Shown here in pieces: positions 53,785-62,930 of a stretch of 64,000 nucleotides of DNA. The notes under the pieces were generated by a model, which made no database searches, was not told the origin of the DNA, and saw only the letters and a program-made list of their open reading frames with translations. Origin of the DNA: Chitinophaga polysaccharea (lineage in GTDB: Bacteria; Bacteroidota; Bacteroidia; Chitinophagales; Chitinophagaceae). The translations under genes were made by a program, and so were the position numbers. The first letter of the stretch is position 1, and every line of letters starts with the position of its first letter. The stretch is from contig NZ_VIWO01000007.1 of NCBI RefSeq assembly GCF_007829335.1, positions 248,001-312,000 of the forward strand. The letters are read 5' to 3'.

Positions 53785-54438
53785 ATGGAACAAGCCTCCA
53801 AATTATCGGACCGGGTCATTAACGCCATCCAGAAAGATATCTCCCAGGGAAAATACAAGCCTGGCCAGAAAATACCGGCTGAGCCCGAATTAATGGTGCA
53901 GTATGCGGTGGGCCGCTCTACCATCCGGGAAGCCATCAAAACCCTGGCCATGTCGGGCATACTCCGGGTACAACAGGGCGCCGGCACTTTTATTAATGAA
54001 TCCGTTCAGGCAGAATCCCTGGATCAGCGCCTCAGGCGGGCCGACTTCGAAGAAATTAACCAGGTAAGGCGCATGCTGGACTATGAAATTGTAAAACTGG
54101 CAGCGGAAAATCATACCCCAGACGACCTGCATGAAATGCGGCTACAACTGGACCACCGCAAAAAAGCCATCCTGGACCAACAATACCAACCCTGCATGGA
54201 AGCCGACATCGCCTTTCACATGGCTATTGCCAAGGCATCGGGCAACCACGTACTAGCCGATCTATACCGCAGCTTCACCAGCGTGATCCGTGATTTCTTT
54301 GCCAAACGGGATACCCAGAGCATCAGTCACTTTGCTATTAGTCACCATATCCATGAGGCACTCTATAAGGCGATCAAAAGTGGAAACGCCAAATTATCCC
54401 GCCAGTCTATGGAGGATATACTAGACAACAACTATTAA
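53785..54438 (+). CDS. FadR-subfamily GntR transcriptional regulator
   Basis: 217 residues. N-terminal winged helix: VINAIQKDISQGKYKPGQKI, PAEPELMVQYAVGRSTIREA, LRVQQGAGTFINE. The C-terminal FCD all-alpha ligand domain shows RRMLDYEIVKLAAENHTPDD, ADIAFHMAIAKASGNHVLAD and HHIHEALYKAIKSGNAKLSR, with the metal-binding Asp and His residues in place. It is first in an operon with TauE (11 nt later) and DUF1634. The ligand is probably an organic acid or sulfonate-derived metabolite related to the exporter (inference). Confidence 0.93.
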   Translation: MEQASKLSDRVINAIQKDISQGKYKPGQKIPAEPELMVQYAVGRSTIREAIKTLAMSGILRVQQGAGTFINESVQAESLDQRLRRADFEEINQVRRMLDYEIVKLAAENHTPDDLHEMRLQLDHRKKAILDQQYQPCMEADIAFHMAIAKASGNHVLADLYRSFTSVIRDFFAKRDTQSISHFAISHHIHEALYKAIKSGNAKLSRQSMEDILDNNY

Positions 54439-54449
54439 TTTTTTGTAAG

Positions 54450-55283
54450 ATGAATATCCTGATTTTTAGCCTTATCCTCCTGGGAGGTGCGTACCTGGCG
54501 GGGTTGCTGGGCTCTTTAACCGGCCTGGGGGGAGGCGTGGTAGTCATTCCTTTGCTGACGCTGGTATTTCATGTAGATATCCGTTATGCTATCGGCGCTG
54601 CCCTACTGGCTTCTATCGCTAACTCTTCGGGGGCAGCTACGGCCTATATCAAAGAAGGCATTACCAACGTGCGACTGGGCATGTTCCTGGAAATAGCCAC
54701 CACGGCAGGCGCTGTAGGAGGAGCGCTTATTGCCATTTTTACGCCGGTTAACACCATCGCTATCCTCTTCGGCGTAGTACTCATCTTTTCCGCCCTGATG
54801 ACCATCCGGAAAAAAAATGAGCATGCAGCACAAACCGGCAGTAAACTGTCTTACCTGTTAAACCTCAATGGCAGCTATCCTACTCCTGCAGGAGAAGTCA
54901 GCTATAAACTAAAAAATGTGGGAGGTGGATTCTCTATTATGCTGCTGGCCGGCGTATTATCCGGGCTGTTGGGCATCGGTTCCGGGGCCTTAAAAGTATT
55001 GGCCATGGATGGTGCTATGCGCATTCCCTTTAAGGTGAGCACTACCACCAGCAATTTCATGATTGGCGTTACTGCTGCCGCCAGCGCAGTGGTGTACCTG
55101 CAAAGAGGATATATAGATCCGGGTATTGCGTTTCCCGTGGTACTGGGCGTATTGGGCGGTGCTTTTACCGGCGCCCGTTTGCTCACCATCATGAATCCCA
55201 AAACATTGCGGATCATTTTTTGTATCGCCATTTCTTTTGTGGCCCTGGAAATGATCTATAACGGATTACATCACCAGTTTTAA
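54450..55283 (+). CDS. TauE/SafE-family anion exporter
   Basis: 277 residues, about eight transmembrane helices in two repeats. The first begins GAYLAGLLGSLTGLGGGVVV and the second MLLAGVLSGLLGIGSGALKV, the internally duplicated glycine-rich motif of the family. Members export sulfite, sulfoacetate or related organic anions. It is located between the GntR regulator and DUF1634 in one transcript. Substrate not determined by sequence. Confidence 0.9.
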   Translation: MNILIFSLILLGGAYLAGLLGSLTGLGGGVVVIPLLTLVFHVDIRYAIGAALLASIANSSGAATAYIKEGITNVRLGMFLEIATTAGAVGGALIAIFTPVNTIAILFGVVLIFSALMTIRKKNEHAAQTGSKLSYLLNLNGSYPTPAGEVSYKLKNVGGGFSIMLLAGVLSGLLGIGSGALKVLAMDGAMRIPFKVSTTTSNFMIGVTAAASAVVYLQRGYIDPGIAFPVVLGVLGGAFTGARLLTIMNPKTLRIIFCIAISFVALEMIYNGLHHQF

Positions 55284-55292
55284 TGATTGCTA

Positions 55293-55688
55293 ATGAAACT
55301 AGTCAGGAAATTATTAAGAGATCGCGATATAGAACTTTTCATCGGGCAGGTGTTGAGAGTTGGCGTCGTTACTGCCAGCAGCATCGCATTACTGGGTGGT
55401 ATCGCCTACCTCGCTCAACAAGGAGCTGCCAGCATACCGGATTATTCTCAGTTTACCGGCGAAGGCGCCGGGTATACCTCTTTCCGCGGTATCTTCCGGG
55501 GAGTAGCCACTGGTAATGCGACCGAAATTATACAGCTGGGCGTACTGGTATTACTGGCCACGCCTATTCTCCGCATCTTTTTTTCGCTGGTGGCATTTGC
55601 TGTAGAAAAAGACCGGTTATATGTGGCGATTACCACCATCGTATTGGGCATTATCTTGTTCAGCATGTTCGGCGGCCTGAAAATATAA
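55293..55688 (+). CDS. DUF1634 membrane protein
   Basis: 131 residues from the ATG at 55293 (a TTG at 55287 adds two residues). Three hydrophobic helices: VVTASSIALLGGIAYLAQ, IIQLGVLVLLATPILRIFFS and VAITTIVLGIILFSMFG. Family markers are IGQVLRVGV near the start and AFAVEKDRLYVAIT. DUF1634 genes almost always follow TauE genes and probably encode an accessory subunit of the exporter. It starts 9 nt after the TauE stop and ends 2 nt before the convergent thioesterase gene. Confidence 0.88.
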   Translation: MKLVRKLLRDRDIELFIGQVLRVGVVTASSIALLGGIAYLAQQGAASIPDYSQFTGEGAGYTSFRGIFRGVATGNATEIIQLGVLVLLATPILRIFFSLVAFAVEKDRLYVAITTIVLGIILFSMFGGLKI

Positions 55689-55690
55689 AT

Positions 55691-56083
55691 CTATTCTTCC
55701 CGTAACCGCTCATCGGTATAGGTAATCTCCGTTTTGCCGTGCGGCACGGGGCGCCCCTGCTCATCTACGCTTACAAACACCATCTTATCGATCGTTAGAA
55801 TAGTTTTCTGCGTAATCTTATTCCTTACCTGGCAGGTGAGTGTGAGAGAAGTCCTGCCAAAATGCGTGGCCTTAATGCCCAATTCTACAATATCGCCCTG
55901 GCGGGCAGAGTTGATGAAATTGATTTCAGACATGTACTTGGTTACGCATCGATTGGTGCCCAGTTGGATAATGGAGTAGATGGCAGCTTCTTCATCTATC
56001 CAACGCAGCAAACTTCCGCCAAACAACGTTCCGTGTGCATTCAGGTCTTCCGGCTTTACCCATTTCCGTGTGTAAAAATTCAT
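55691..56083 (-). CDS. Acyl-CoA thioesterase (hotdog fold)
   Basis: 130 residues. Hotdog-fold thioesterase of the cytosolic acyl-CoA hydrolase type: NAHGTLFGGSLLRWIDEEA holds the helix with the catalytic acidic residue, and FINSARQGDIVELGIKATHF plus RTSLTLTCQVRNKITQKTIL complete the sheet. It hydrolyses acyl-CoA to free acid and CoA; chain-length preference cannot be read. No signal peptide, so cytoplasmic. A single gene between DUF1634 (convergent) and TerC (same strand, 88 bp away). Confidence 0.92.
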   Translation of the reverse strand: MNFYTRKWVKPEDLNAHGTLFGGSLLRWIDEEAAIYSIIQLGTNRCVTKYMSEINFINSARQGDIVELGIKATHFGRTSLTLTCQVRNKITQKTILTIDKMVFVSVDEQGRPVPHGKTEITYTDERLREE

Positions 56084-56171
56084 GACAATGATTTTATGCG
56101 CTAAAATGGCAAAGCTATTTCTTTCTTATATACGTTACTGTTATAATTAATTTTCCCCGGCAGATACCCGC

Positions 56172-56960
56172 TTACTTCTTCGTTTCCGGCATCTCGGGCT
56201 GATGGAGCTTTACCGGCTTATCGGATTTTGCTTTCATACGCAGGTTGAGGGCCTCTATAAATACGGAGAAAGCCATCGCAAAATAGATATATCCTTTCGG
56301 GATGTGCTGGTCAAAGCTTTCAGCGATCAGTGATACACCAATCAACAACAGGAAGGACAGGGCCAGCATTTTCACGGTAGGGTGCTGGTTTACAAAGCGG
56401 CTGATCGTTTCAGAAGCCAGCATCATAACGCCAACAGCTATCACTACGGCCGCAATCATAATTTCTACATGGTCGGCCATACCTACAGCAGTAATTACCG
56501 AATCGAGGGAAAATACAATGTCCAGTAACAGTATTTGGATGATCACCTGCCCGAATTTCAGGGCTTTGGCATTGGGATTGCCATGCTCCCCTCCCTCCAG
56601 TTTTTCGTGGATCTCAGCGGTACTTTTATAAATCAGGAAAAGTCCGCCTATCAGCAGGATCAGGTCCCTGCCGGAAAGGGCCGTTTTTTCCAGCCATTCG
56701 GGATTTTGCATGCCGATCCAGCTACCCGGATTAAATAGCGGTTGTGTGAGCGACATAATCCAACTGATCGATAGCAACAGCAATACCCGCACAAACATAG
56801 CCAGTCCCAGTCCCAGTCGCCGGGCCCTCCTTTGCTGGCTCTCCGGTAATTTTCCGGATAAGATAGAAATAAATACAATGTTGTCGATACCCAGTACAAT
56901 TTCCAGCACAGTGAGTGTAAAAAGGCTTATCAATGCATCCACGGTAAGCAGCTGTTCCAT
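56172..56960 (-). CDS. TerC-family integral membrane protein
   Basis: 262 residues, seven or more transmembrane helices. Signature LTVLEIVLGIDNIVFISILS near the N-terminus, repeated in the second half as LLLDIVFSLDSVITAVGMAD. The intramembrane Asp residues of both repeats (GIDN and SLDS) are intact. The family takes part in metal (Mn) export and metallation of exported proteins, and in tellurite resistance operons. No tellurite genes are present here, so a metal-homeostasis role is more likely. Single-gene unit. Confidence 0.92.
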   Translation of the reverse strand: MEQLLTVDALISLFTLTVLEIVLGIDNIVFISILSGKLPESQQRRARRLGLGLAMFVRVLLLLSISWIMSLTQPLFNPGSWIGMQNPEWLEKTALSGRDLILLIGGLFLIYKSTAEIHEKLEGGEHGNPNAKALKFGQVIIQILLLDIVFSLDSVITAVGMADHVEIMIAAVVIAVGVMMLASETISRFVNQHPTVKMLALSFLLLIGVSLIAESFDQHIPKGYIYFAMAFSVFIEALNLRMKAKSDKPVKLHQPEMPETKK

Positions 56961-57030
56961 AATTCGCAGTTATATATAGGTTGTGTGTGGGGCTAAGATA
57001 GTGTCTTTTTCAACAGCGCGGAAATTACAC

Positions 57031-57879
57031 TTATTCAGATGCTGGCGCCTGTAATTGTTCGCGGTAAGCGGAAGGACTGATCGTATGATATCTCCGGAAA
57101 AATTTATTCAGGTGACTCTGGTCGTTAAACCCCAGCTCATGACTAATTTCCTTTAATGACAGCGAACTATAGTGCAACCGGTTTTCCAGTTGCCGTAATT
57201 TGTACTGATTCACATAGTCGCGCAACGTGCTTCCAGTTTGCTCTTTGAAAAAAGTACCCAGGTAATGTTTGGAATACCCGAAAATATGCGCCAGCTGCTC
57301 CACCTGTACTTCGGCTACATCGTAAATATGCTCATGAATATAATTCAGGATAGCTGTTACACGGGCGCCCGGATGCGGACCTGCAGACGCCATACCACCG
57401 GTAAAGGTCCATTTCCTGATCATTGCAAACAATGTCTGTAACAGGAAAAAAATGGTTTCACTGTTCTCTTGCTTCTCCTCTTTCCACTCCCCGTTAATTA
57501 ATCCCATCAGGGTAGCCATCCGGCCGGTAGGATCTGTAAAAGCCCTCTGCTCGCGAGCCTGCAGCAACAGCCTATCCAGCTCCCGGTTCCAGTTCTGCTG
57601 TAATTGCAGGTTGCCGGTACCATGCAGGTATACATTGGTAAACTTGATGAAAGTAAAAGTAGTTGCAGTAGCAATATGGAAGTGGTGCGCATCGCAGGGC
57701 GCCAGCAGAAACAGGCAAGGCCCGGTGTAAGGATAACTCATATCTCCAATATGATGCGTACCGCTGCCCCGGTGAATAAAAATAAGTTCGAAATGATTAT
57801 GATTATGTACCGGATGCTGCCATTCTTCGCTGGTAAAATGCGACACCTTCAGGTATTCGTGCTGTATATATCTCTTCAT
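57031..57879 (-). CDS. AraC-family transcriptional regulator
   Basis: 282 residues. The N-terminal cupin sensor (about 10-110) shows HNHNHFELIFIHRGSGTHHI and GPCLFLLAPCDAHHFHI. The C-terminal double HTH shows VEQLAHIFGYSKHYLGTFFK and LKEISHELGFNDQSHLNKFF, with the usual closing HTISPSAYREQ. The histidine-rich cupin could bind metal or a small effector. It is divergent from the PRISE-type dehydrogenase gene with a 103-bp shared upstream region, so that gene is its likely target. Confidence 0.92.
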   Translation of the reverse strand: MKRYIQHEYLKVSHFTSEEWQHPVHNHNHFELIFIHRGSGTHHIGDMSYPYTGPCLFLLAPCDAHHFHIATATTFTFIKFTNVYLHGTGNLQLQQNWNRELDRLLLQAREQRAFTDPTGRMATLMGLINGEWKEEKQENSETIFFLLQTLFAMIRKWTFTGGMASAGPHPGARVTAILNYIHEHIYDVAEVQVEQLAHIFGYSKHYLGTFFKEQTGSTLRDYVNQYKLRQLENRLHYSSLSLKEISHELGFNDQSHLNKFFRRYHTISPSAYREQLQAPASE

Positions 57880-57982
57880 GGTTGAAAATATACCAATTTA
57901 CCCTGCTTTGATACAAGGGCCGCCAGCCGTTTCCGGTGGATCTTTGTCTGGTGAAAAATTACCAGTAAAAATACAACATAAT

Positions 57983-59047
57983 ATGGAACAGCATCATCAA
58001 CGGAAAGTAGCATTGGTAGCGGGTGCACAGGGCGTTATAGGCCGGAACCTGATTAATTACCTGCTAAAGCAGGGGGCCTGGGATGTCATAGGGTTATCAC
58101 GGAGGGGAGGCAGCAATACCGATCACGTAACACATATTGCAGTAGACCTGCTGAGTGAAGAAGACAGCCGGCAAAAACTCGGGCAACTGACTACGGTCAC
58201 GCATATATTTTATGCCGCCTACCAGGACAGCAACAGCTGGTCAGGGCTGGTAGCTCCTAACCTTACCATGCTGCGCAACGTTGTAGAAACGGTGCCCCCG
58301 GTAGCCCAACAACTGCAACACATCAGCCTGATGCAGGGATATAAAGTATATGGCGCGCATCTGGGCCCCTTTAAAACACCCGCGGTAGAAACAGATGCCG
58401 GCACTTTTATGCCACCAGAGTTCAACATGGAACAACAACATTACCTGGAACAGCAGCAACAGGGGCAGTTCTGGACCTGGTCGGCCATACGTCCCTCCGT
58501 AGTAGGTGGTTTTGCCCTGGGCAACCCGATGAACCTGGCTATGGTGATCGCCGTATATGCTGCCATTTCCAAAGAGCTGGGACTTCCCCTACGTTTTCCT
58601 GGCAAGCCAGGCGCCTACGATAAGCTGATGGAAATGACAGATGCCCGCCTGCTGGCCAAAGCTACTGCGTGGGCTGCAAACAGTCCTGCCGGCGCCAACC
58701 AGGCGTTTAATATCAACAACGGCGACCTGTTTCGCTGGTCGGATCTTTGGCCCCGTATTGCCCGTTATTTTGATATGGAAGTAGCACCGCCACTACCTAT
58801 GCAACTGGAAGTAGTGATGGCCGATAAAGAAGCATTGTGGAATACCATGATGAAAAAATATGGGCTGCAACATACTTACGCCGAAGTATCGTCCTGGAAA
58901 TTCGGCGACTTCGTCTTCTCCTGGGACTACGACTTCTTTGCAGATGGCTCCAAAGCCCGCCGGGCAGGGTTTCATGAGTTTGTAGAAACACCGGCTATGT
59001 TTATGGAAATTTTTGACAACTTCAGGGAGTGGAAAGTGATTCCGTGA
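57983..59047 (+). CDS. SDR-family oxidoreductase, PRISE type (progesterone 5-beta-reductase-like)
   Basis: 354 residues from the ATG at 57983; the frame extends 35 codons upstream into the AraC start without family features. The NADPH-binding motif is KVALVAGAQGVIGRNLINYL, with an Arg pair (LSRRGG) suited to the 2'-phosphate. The active-site motif MQGYKVYGAHLGPF corresponds to the G-K-x-Y-x-GP block of PRISE enzymes, which reduce activated enones. Later markers are SAIRPSVVGGFALGNPMNL and NQAFNINNGDLFRWSDLWP. Substrate unknown; control by the divergent AraC regulator is likely. Confidence 0.88.
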   Translation: MEQHHQRKVALVAGAQGVIGRNLINYLLKQGAWDVIGLSRRGGSNTDHVTHIAVDLLSEEDSRQKLGQLTTVTHIFYAAYQDSNSWSGLVAPNLTMLRNVVETVPPVAQQLQHISLMQGYKVYGAHLGPFKTPAVETDAGTFMPPEFNMEQQHYLEQQQQGQFWTWSAIRPSVVGGFALGNPMNLAMVIAVYAAISKELGLPLRFPGKPGAYDKLMEMTDARLLAKATAWAANSPAGANQAFNINNGDLFRWSDLWPRIARYFDMEVAPPLPMQLEVVMADKEALWNTMMKKYGLQHTYAEVSSWKFGDFVFSWDYDFFADGSKARRAGFHEFVETPAMFMEIFDNFREWKVIP

Positions 59048-59054
59048 TAAGCGC

Positions 59055-59131
59055 AGAGGGCAGCGATTTCTAATAAGACCCTTGCCCTCTTTACTTTCAT
59101 AAAAGACCACGCCGTATAGCCGTGGTCTTTT
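59055..59131. terminator. Two successive terminators between SDR and sulfatase genes
   Basis: First: AGAGGGCA / TGCCCTCT (59055-59062 and 59083-59090) followed by TTTACTTT. Second: a perfect 11-bp stem AAAAGACCACG / CGTGGTCTTTT (59101-59111 and 59121-59131), active in both directions. Confidence 0.8.
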
Positions 59132-59147
59132 ATAATATTCATTCTTC

Positions 59148-60698
59148 TTACTTCTTTCCCACTATCTCCATCGCCTCCGTATCTTCATACTTCGCGATCT
59201 GCATCTGCAACTCCTTCATCAGTGCAGCTGTCGTTTTCTCCATCCCCTTCTCTCCATACAGGTTGTGCATCTCATGCGGGTCTTTCTGCAAATCATACAA
59301 TTCCCATTTATCTGCGACCTGGTAAAAACGAATCAGTTTGTATCGGGAAGTACGGATACCAAAATGAGGGATCACAGCATGCTCCCCGCTTTCATAATAG
59401 TGATAGTACATGGTTTTGCGCCAGTTGGCTGACTTATGCTGTAATACCGGCAACAATGATTTCCCCTGTATAGCCGCTGGTATAGCTACTCCTGCAGCAT
59501 CCAGACAGGTAGGCGCGATGTCCAGGTTCATCACAAAATCATTGATTTGGGTACCTGGCTTTATTCTGCCTGGATAACGTATGACCATAGGCGTGCGAAA
59601 TGATTCTTCATACATAAATCGCTTGTCGAACCAGCCATGTTCTCCCATATAAAATCCCTGGTCGGAAAGATAGATAACCAGGGTATTTTCTGTGAGATGA
59701 TGTGCATCCAGGTAATCCAATACGCGGCCAATATTACGGTCCAGCGAGGCCGCAGTACTGAGGTAATCGCGCATATAGCGTTGATATTTCCATTCGGTGA
59801 GCGCATTACCACTCAGGTGTTGCGCATCGAATTCCCTTTCTATGGGTTTGTAGTAGGCGTCAAATTTCGCGCGCTGCGCCATATTCATGCGGCCGAAGTT
59901 ATCTTTACCAAAGCCGGTGTCGGGGTGCATTTTAAGATCATACCCTAATCGCATGGTATGCGCGATGTTCATGTCCTGGTGTGCGGCAGCATACCGGTTA
60001 TCATACGTATCATAGAAATTGGCAGGCAAAGGGAATGTACGATTATCGTACATGCCCAGGTCGCAGGTATCTGGCATCCAGGTGCGGTGAGTGGCTTTAT
60101 GCCCGATAACCAGGCAAAACGGTTTGCTGGTATCGCGGCCCGACAACCATTGCTCTGCTTCGTCGGTCACCAGGTTGGTAACATATCCTTCCTTCCGTTC
60201 CTTTTTGCCATCCATGGTAAGAAAATCAGGATTATAATACATACCCTGACCAGGTAATAGCTTCCAGTAGTCAAATCCCTGTGGGGTACTTTCCAGGTGC
60301 CATTTACCTATCCAGGCGGTTTGGTAACCGGCTGCCTGTAAACGTTTCACAAATACATCCTGATTGCTGTCGAAACGAGATAGATTGTCTTTAAAACCAT
60401 TCTTATGGCTGTATTTTCCCGTCAGGATAACCGCCCTGCTGGGACCACATATGGAATTGGTCACATAAGCCCGGTTGAAGATGGCTCCTTCGCGGGCAAT
60501 CCTGTCAATGGCAGGCGTTTGTACCAGTTTGCTGCCATAGGCGCTGATGGTTTGAAAAGCGTGATCATCGGAGACAATGATGACAATATTTGTTTTCGCA
60601 GGGTGACGAGCCGGTTGCTGGGCCAAGGTGCTGTTTCCTATAAGCAGAAGGACTGCAGCAAGGAAACGGAATGGCAATTTCATGTTACACTGTTTCAT
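59148..60698 (-). CDS. Sulfatase (S1 family, Cys-type)
   Basis: 516 residues with a signal peptide (FRFLAAVLLLIGNSTLAQ). The metal pair is in NIVIIVSDDHAFQTISAYGS (Asp44, Asp45). The formylglycine signature is NSICGPSRAVILTGKYSHKN with Cys84. YLSDQGFYMGEHGWFDKRFM carries the remaining metal and substrate residues. The layout is that of carbohydrate sulfatases (glycosaminoglycan or algal/mucin type). It overlaps the BACON gene by ATGA and ends the SusC-SusD-BACON-sulfatase operon. It differs clearly from the 770-residue sulfatase at 38050 in length and active-site sequence. Confidence 0.93.
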   Translation of the reverse strand: MKQCNMKLPFRFLAAVLLLIGNSTLAQQPARHPAKTNIVIIVSDDHAFQTISAYGSKLVQTPAIDRIAREGAIFNRAYVTNSICGPSRAVILTGKYSHKNGFKDNLSRFDSNQDVFVKRLQAAGYQTAWIGKWHLESTPQGFDYWKLLPGQGMYYNPDFLTMDGKKERKEGYVTNLVTDEAEQWLSGRDTSKPFCLVIGHKATHRTWMPDTCDLGMYDNRTFPLPANFYDTYDNRYAAAHQDMNIAHTMRLGYDLKMHPDTGFGKDNFGRMNMAQRAKFDAYYKPIEREFDAQHLSGNALTEWKYQRYMRDYLSTAASLDRNIGRVLDYLDAHHLTENTLVIYLSDQGFYMGEHGWFDKRFMYEESFRTPMVIRYPGRIKPGTQINDFVMNLDIAPTCLDAAGVAIPAAIQGKSLLPVLQHKSANWRKTMYYHYYESGEHAVIPHFGIRTSRYKLIRFYQVADKWELYDLQKDPHEMHNLYGEKGMEKTTAALMKELQMQIAKYEDTEAMEIVGKK

Positions 60699-61054
60699 TG
60701 ATTCAACTGTTCTACGGTGAGGGTCACCGGTGATAAATTAAAAGTAGGTTTTACAGTAATGGTAATATTACGCTTTGCCCCACTGGTATTCGGCTTGATA
60801 GTAACTGGCACTTTTACGTCGCCGGAACCATATAACCGGCCTACATTACACCAGTTGGATGCAGGCAGGGTAATCCACCAACCATCGGCCCCGGCGCTAA
60901 TAACAATATTGGCAGTGCCACCCGATGCAGGGAAAGTATTTGCATTATTTTCCAATACGGCGCTGAAGGGCGAAGGCTGTGGCTTTACCGGCTGTTTATC
61001 TTTGCCGCAGGACATCAGTGATATCACCAACAATATATACATTAAGTGCTTCAT
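60695..61054 (-). CDS. BACON-domain lipoprotein
   Basis: 119 residues. Lipoprotein signal MYILLVISLMSCGKDK. The rest is a single BACON-type Ig-like domain: NTFPASGGTANIVISAGADG, WWITLPASNWCNVG, VPVTIKPNTSGAKRNITITV and an ending VTLTVEQLNQ. BACON domains are carbohydrate- or mucin-associated adhesive modules usually attached to enzymes; here the domain is a free lipoprotein. The stop overlaps the sulfatase start (ATGA), so the two are translationally coupled. It may tether the sulfatase or the substrate at the surface. Confidence 0.82.
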   Translation of the reverse strand: MKHLMYILLVISLMSCGKDKQPVKPQPSPFSAVLENNANTFPASGGTANIVISAGADGWWITLPASNWCNVGRLYGSGDVKVPVTIKPNTSGAKRNITITVKPTFNLSPVTLTVEQLNQ

Positions 61055-61081
61055 AATATACGTTTTTACTGGGAAGAAAAT

Positions 61082-62911
61082 TCACCATCCCGGGTTTTGT
61101 TTCCATTGCCCGTTGGTAAGCTGTAACATTCTGTCCTGTACTGGCAGCAGATAATCGCGATTTGATTTAAAGCCATATCCTGACGGCAATACATTCTTAT
61201 AAGGATCAATATACCGCAATGCGTCGCCCGCACTGCCACTCAGGTAAAAGTTGATAGACTTGCCTGCAGGCGCGGTGTCATAATACAATAATGCCGAACT
61301 ATAAAAGCCGCCGGGCTTATTCTGCTGATCCAGGTCGCTACCGGCGAACAAGGCGCCCAGTGGTCTTTTGCCAGTCAACAATTCATCCGCAGCTGCCCAG
61401 CGAAAAATATCATCCATCCGGAAGCCTTCACAGGCCAGCTCTACCCGGCGTTCCCGCCGTACGGCCTGCAATGTTTTACTGAGTGTACGGAATGGATAAG
61501 CAGCATCAGTATTATATTCCCGGTCTGCATCCAGGGCAGGCATGCCCGCACGGGACCGCAACGGCTGCAGGATAGCACTGATTTCGCCTGCACTGCCGCC
61601 CAGCTCTGCTACTGCTTCTGCATAATTCAGGAGCACTTCTGCATAACGGAAAATAATAGCTGGCGCTGTGCTCTGATTATCATCTGTAACGGCCGGTAGA
61701 TTGTTATACTCCAGGTACTTATGCAACGGAAAACCAGTGGTGCTACGGTTAAACCCGGTCTGGTTCAATGGAGGATAAGCAGGCACCAATACCCCACCCA
61801 GTTTCAGTGGCTGCCCAGGAATACCTACTGTTTGCGATAAACGGGGATCACGGCGGGAAGACAACAACTCATTGCTATACACTTCCTGTGCCTGCTGACG
61901 TGCAGCGCCTGTAAAAGGAGCGCCGTCAATGCCCAGATAGTCATCTACCAACGAAAGCGTAACCCCAAGATCACCCCCATCGGTGGAAATATACTTGCTC
62001 ACGCTGTGACCAATATTATCGTTGTAATTATATTTCCTCCAGAACAATACTTCGGGATTGGCAGATAAATCAGTGGTGATAAACAAATCTGCATAATCCT
62101 GCAAAGGCCTCCCGGTATTGTAGATAGACCATTTACCACCACTCACCACCTGTTGAGCTGCCACCTTGGCTTGGGTGAAATAACCGGTAATTTTCGCATC
62201 AGAAATGCCCGGACTGTAAAAGGCATCATTCTTAGCCCGGTGATATTTCTGCCAGGTAGCTTCGTATAATGCTACCCGGGATATAAAGGCTAACGCCACA
62301 TCCCGGTGCAGGCGCATGGAAGCGCTGTTAGATTGTACAGGCAACAATTGCACAGCTTTATCCAGGTCCGATAATACAGAGTCAATTATCAGCGTACGCT
62401 CATCCCGTGGTTGTTGCATCAACTCCTGGTCTTCCGGAAGCACTTTGTTTACCCAGGTAACATTACCATATTTCTTTACCATTCCGAAATAGAAGTAAGC
62501 CCGGAAAAAAAGTGCCTCACCCCGGTAACGATTAATCAAAGTGGTATCTCCTTTGGCATTACCGGCATGCTCGAGGAAGTAGTTAATACCCCGTATCGAC
62601 TTATACTCTGTAATGGCTGTAGCATTACTAATGGCCAATACCCCATTGAGGCGGTTATTAACAGCTGAGAAAATCATGTTATCGCTCGAAGCGTCATCGA
62701 AAGCAATACCTGTTCCTCCTATCCCTGTAGGCTGCGAAGGAAACGTTCCCTGGTAAAATTGATTAAGATACATTCTAAGCTCATTAGGAGATGCCAATCC
62801 TCCTACTGTACTCAATGCATCCAACGGTTGCAGGTCCAGGAAATTTTTATTGCAGGAACAACACCACTGCAATACAAACAGGAATACTAAAAGTTTTATA
62901 GTGCGTATCAT
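61082..62911 (-). CDS. SusD/RagB-family outer-membrane lipoprotein
   Basis: 609 residues. The lipoprotein signal ends VLQWCCSCNKNFLDL. Classical SusD features: LDLQPLDALSTVGGLASPNE, RYRGEALFFRAYFYFGMVKK, FRYAEVLLNYAEAVAELGGS and RRERRVELACEGFRMDDIFR, ending with LLPVQDRMLQLTNGQWKQNP. It lies 19 nt after the SusC stop and 27 nt before the BACON gene. It should bind the sulfated glycan handled by the downstream sulfatase. Confidence 0.94.
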   Translation of the reverse strand: MIRTIKLLVFLFVLQWCCSCNKNFLDLQPLDALSTVGGLASPNELRMYLNQFYQGTFPSQPTGIGGTGIAFDDASSDNMIFSAVNNRLNGVLAISNATAITEYKSIRGINYFLEHAGNAKGDTTLINRYRGEALFFRAYFYFGMVKKYGNVTWVNKVLPEDQELMQQPRDERTLIIDSVLSDLDKAVQLLPVQSNSASMRLHRDVALAFISRVALYEATWQKYHRAKNDAFYSPGISDAKITGYFTQAKVAAQQVVSGGKWSIYNTGRPLQDYADLFITTDLSANPEVLFWRKYNYNDNIGHSVSKYISTDGGDLGVTLSLVDDYLGIDGAPFTGAARQQAQEVYSNELLSSRRDPRLSQTVGIPGQPLKLGGVLVPAYPPLNQTGFNRSTTGFPLHKYLEYNNLPAVTDDNQSTAPAIIFRYAEVLLNYAEAVAELGGSAGEISAILQPLRSRAGMPALDADREYNTDAAYPFRTLSKTLQAVRRERRVELACEGFRMDDIFRWAAADELLTGKRPLGALFAGSDLDQQNKPGGFYSSALLYYDTAPAGKSINFYLSGSAGDALRYIDPYKNVLPSGYGFKSNRDYLLPVQDRMLQLTNGQWKQNPGW

Positions 62912-62930
62912 TGCGTTACATTGTTATAGA

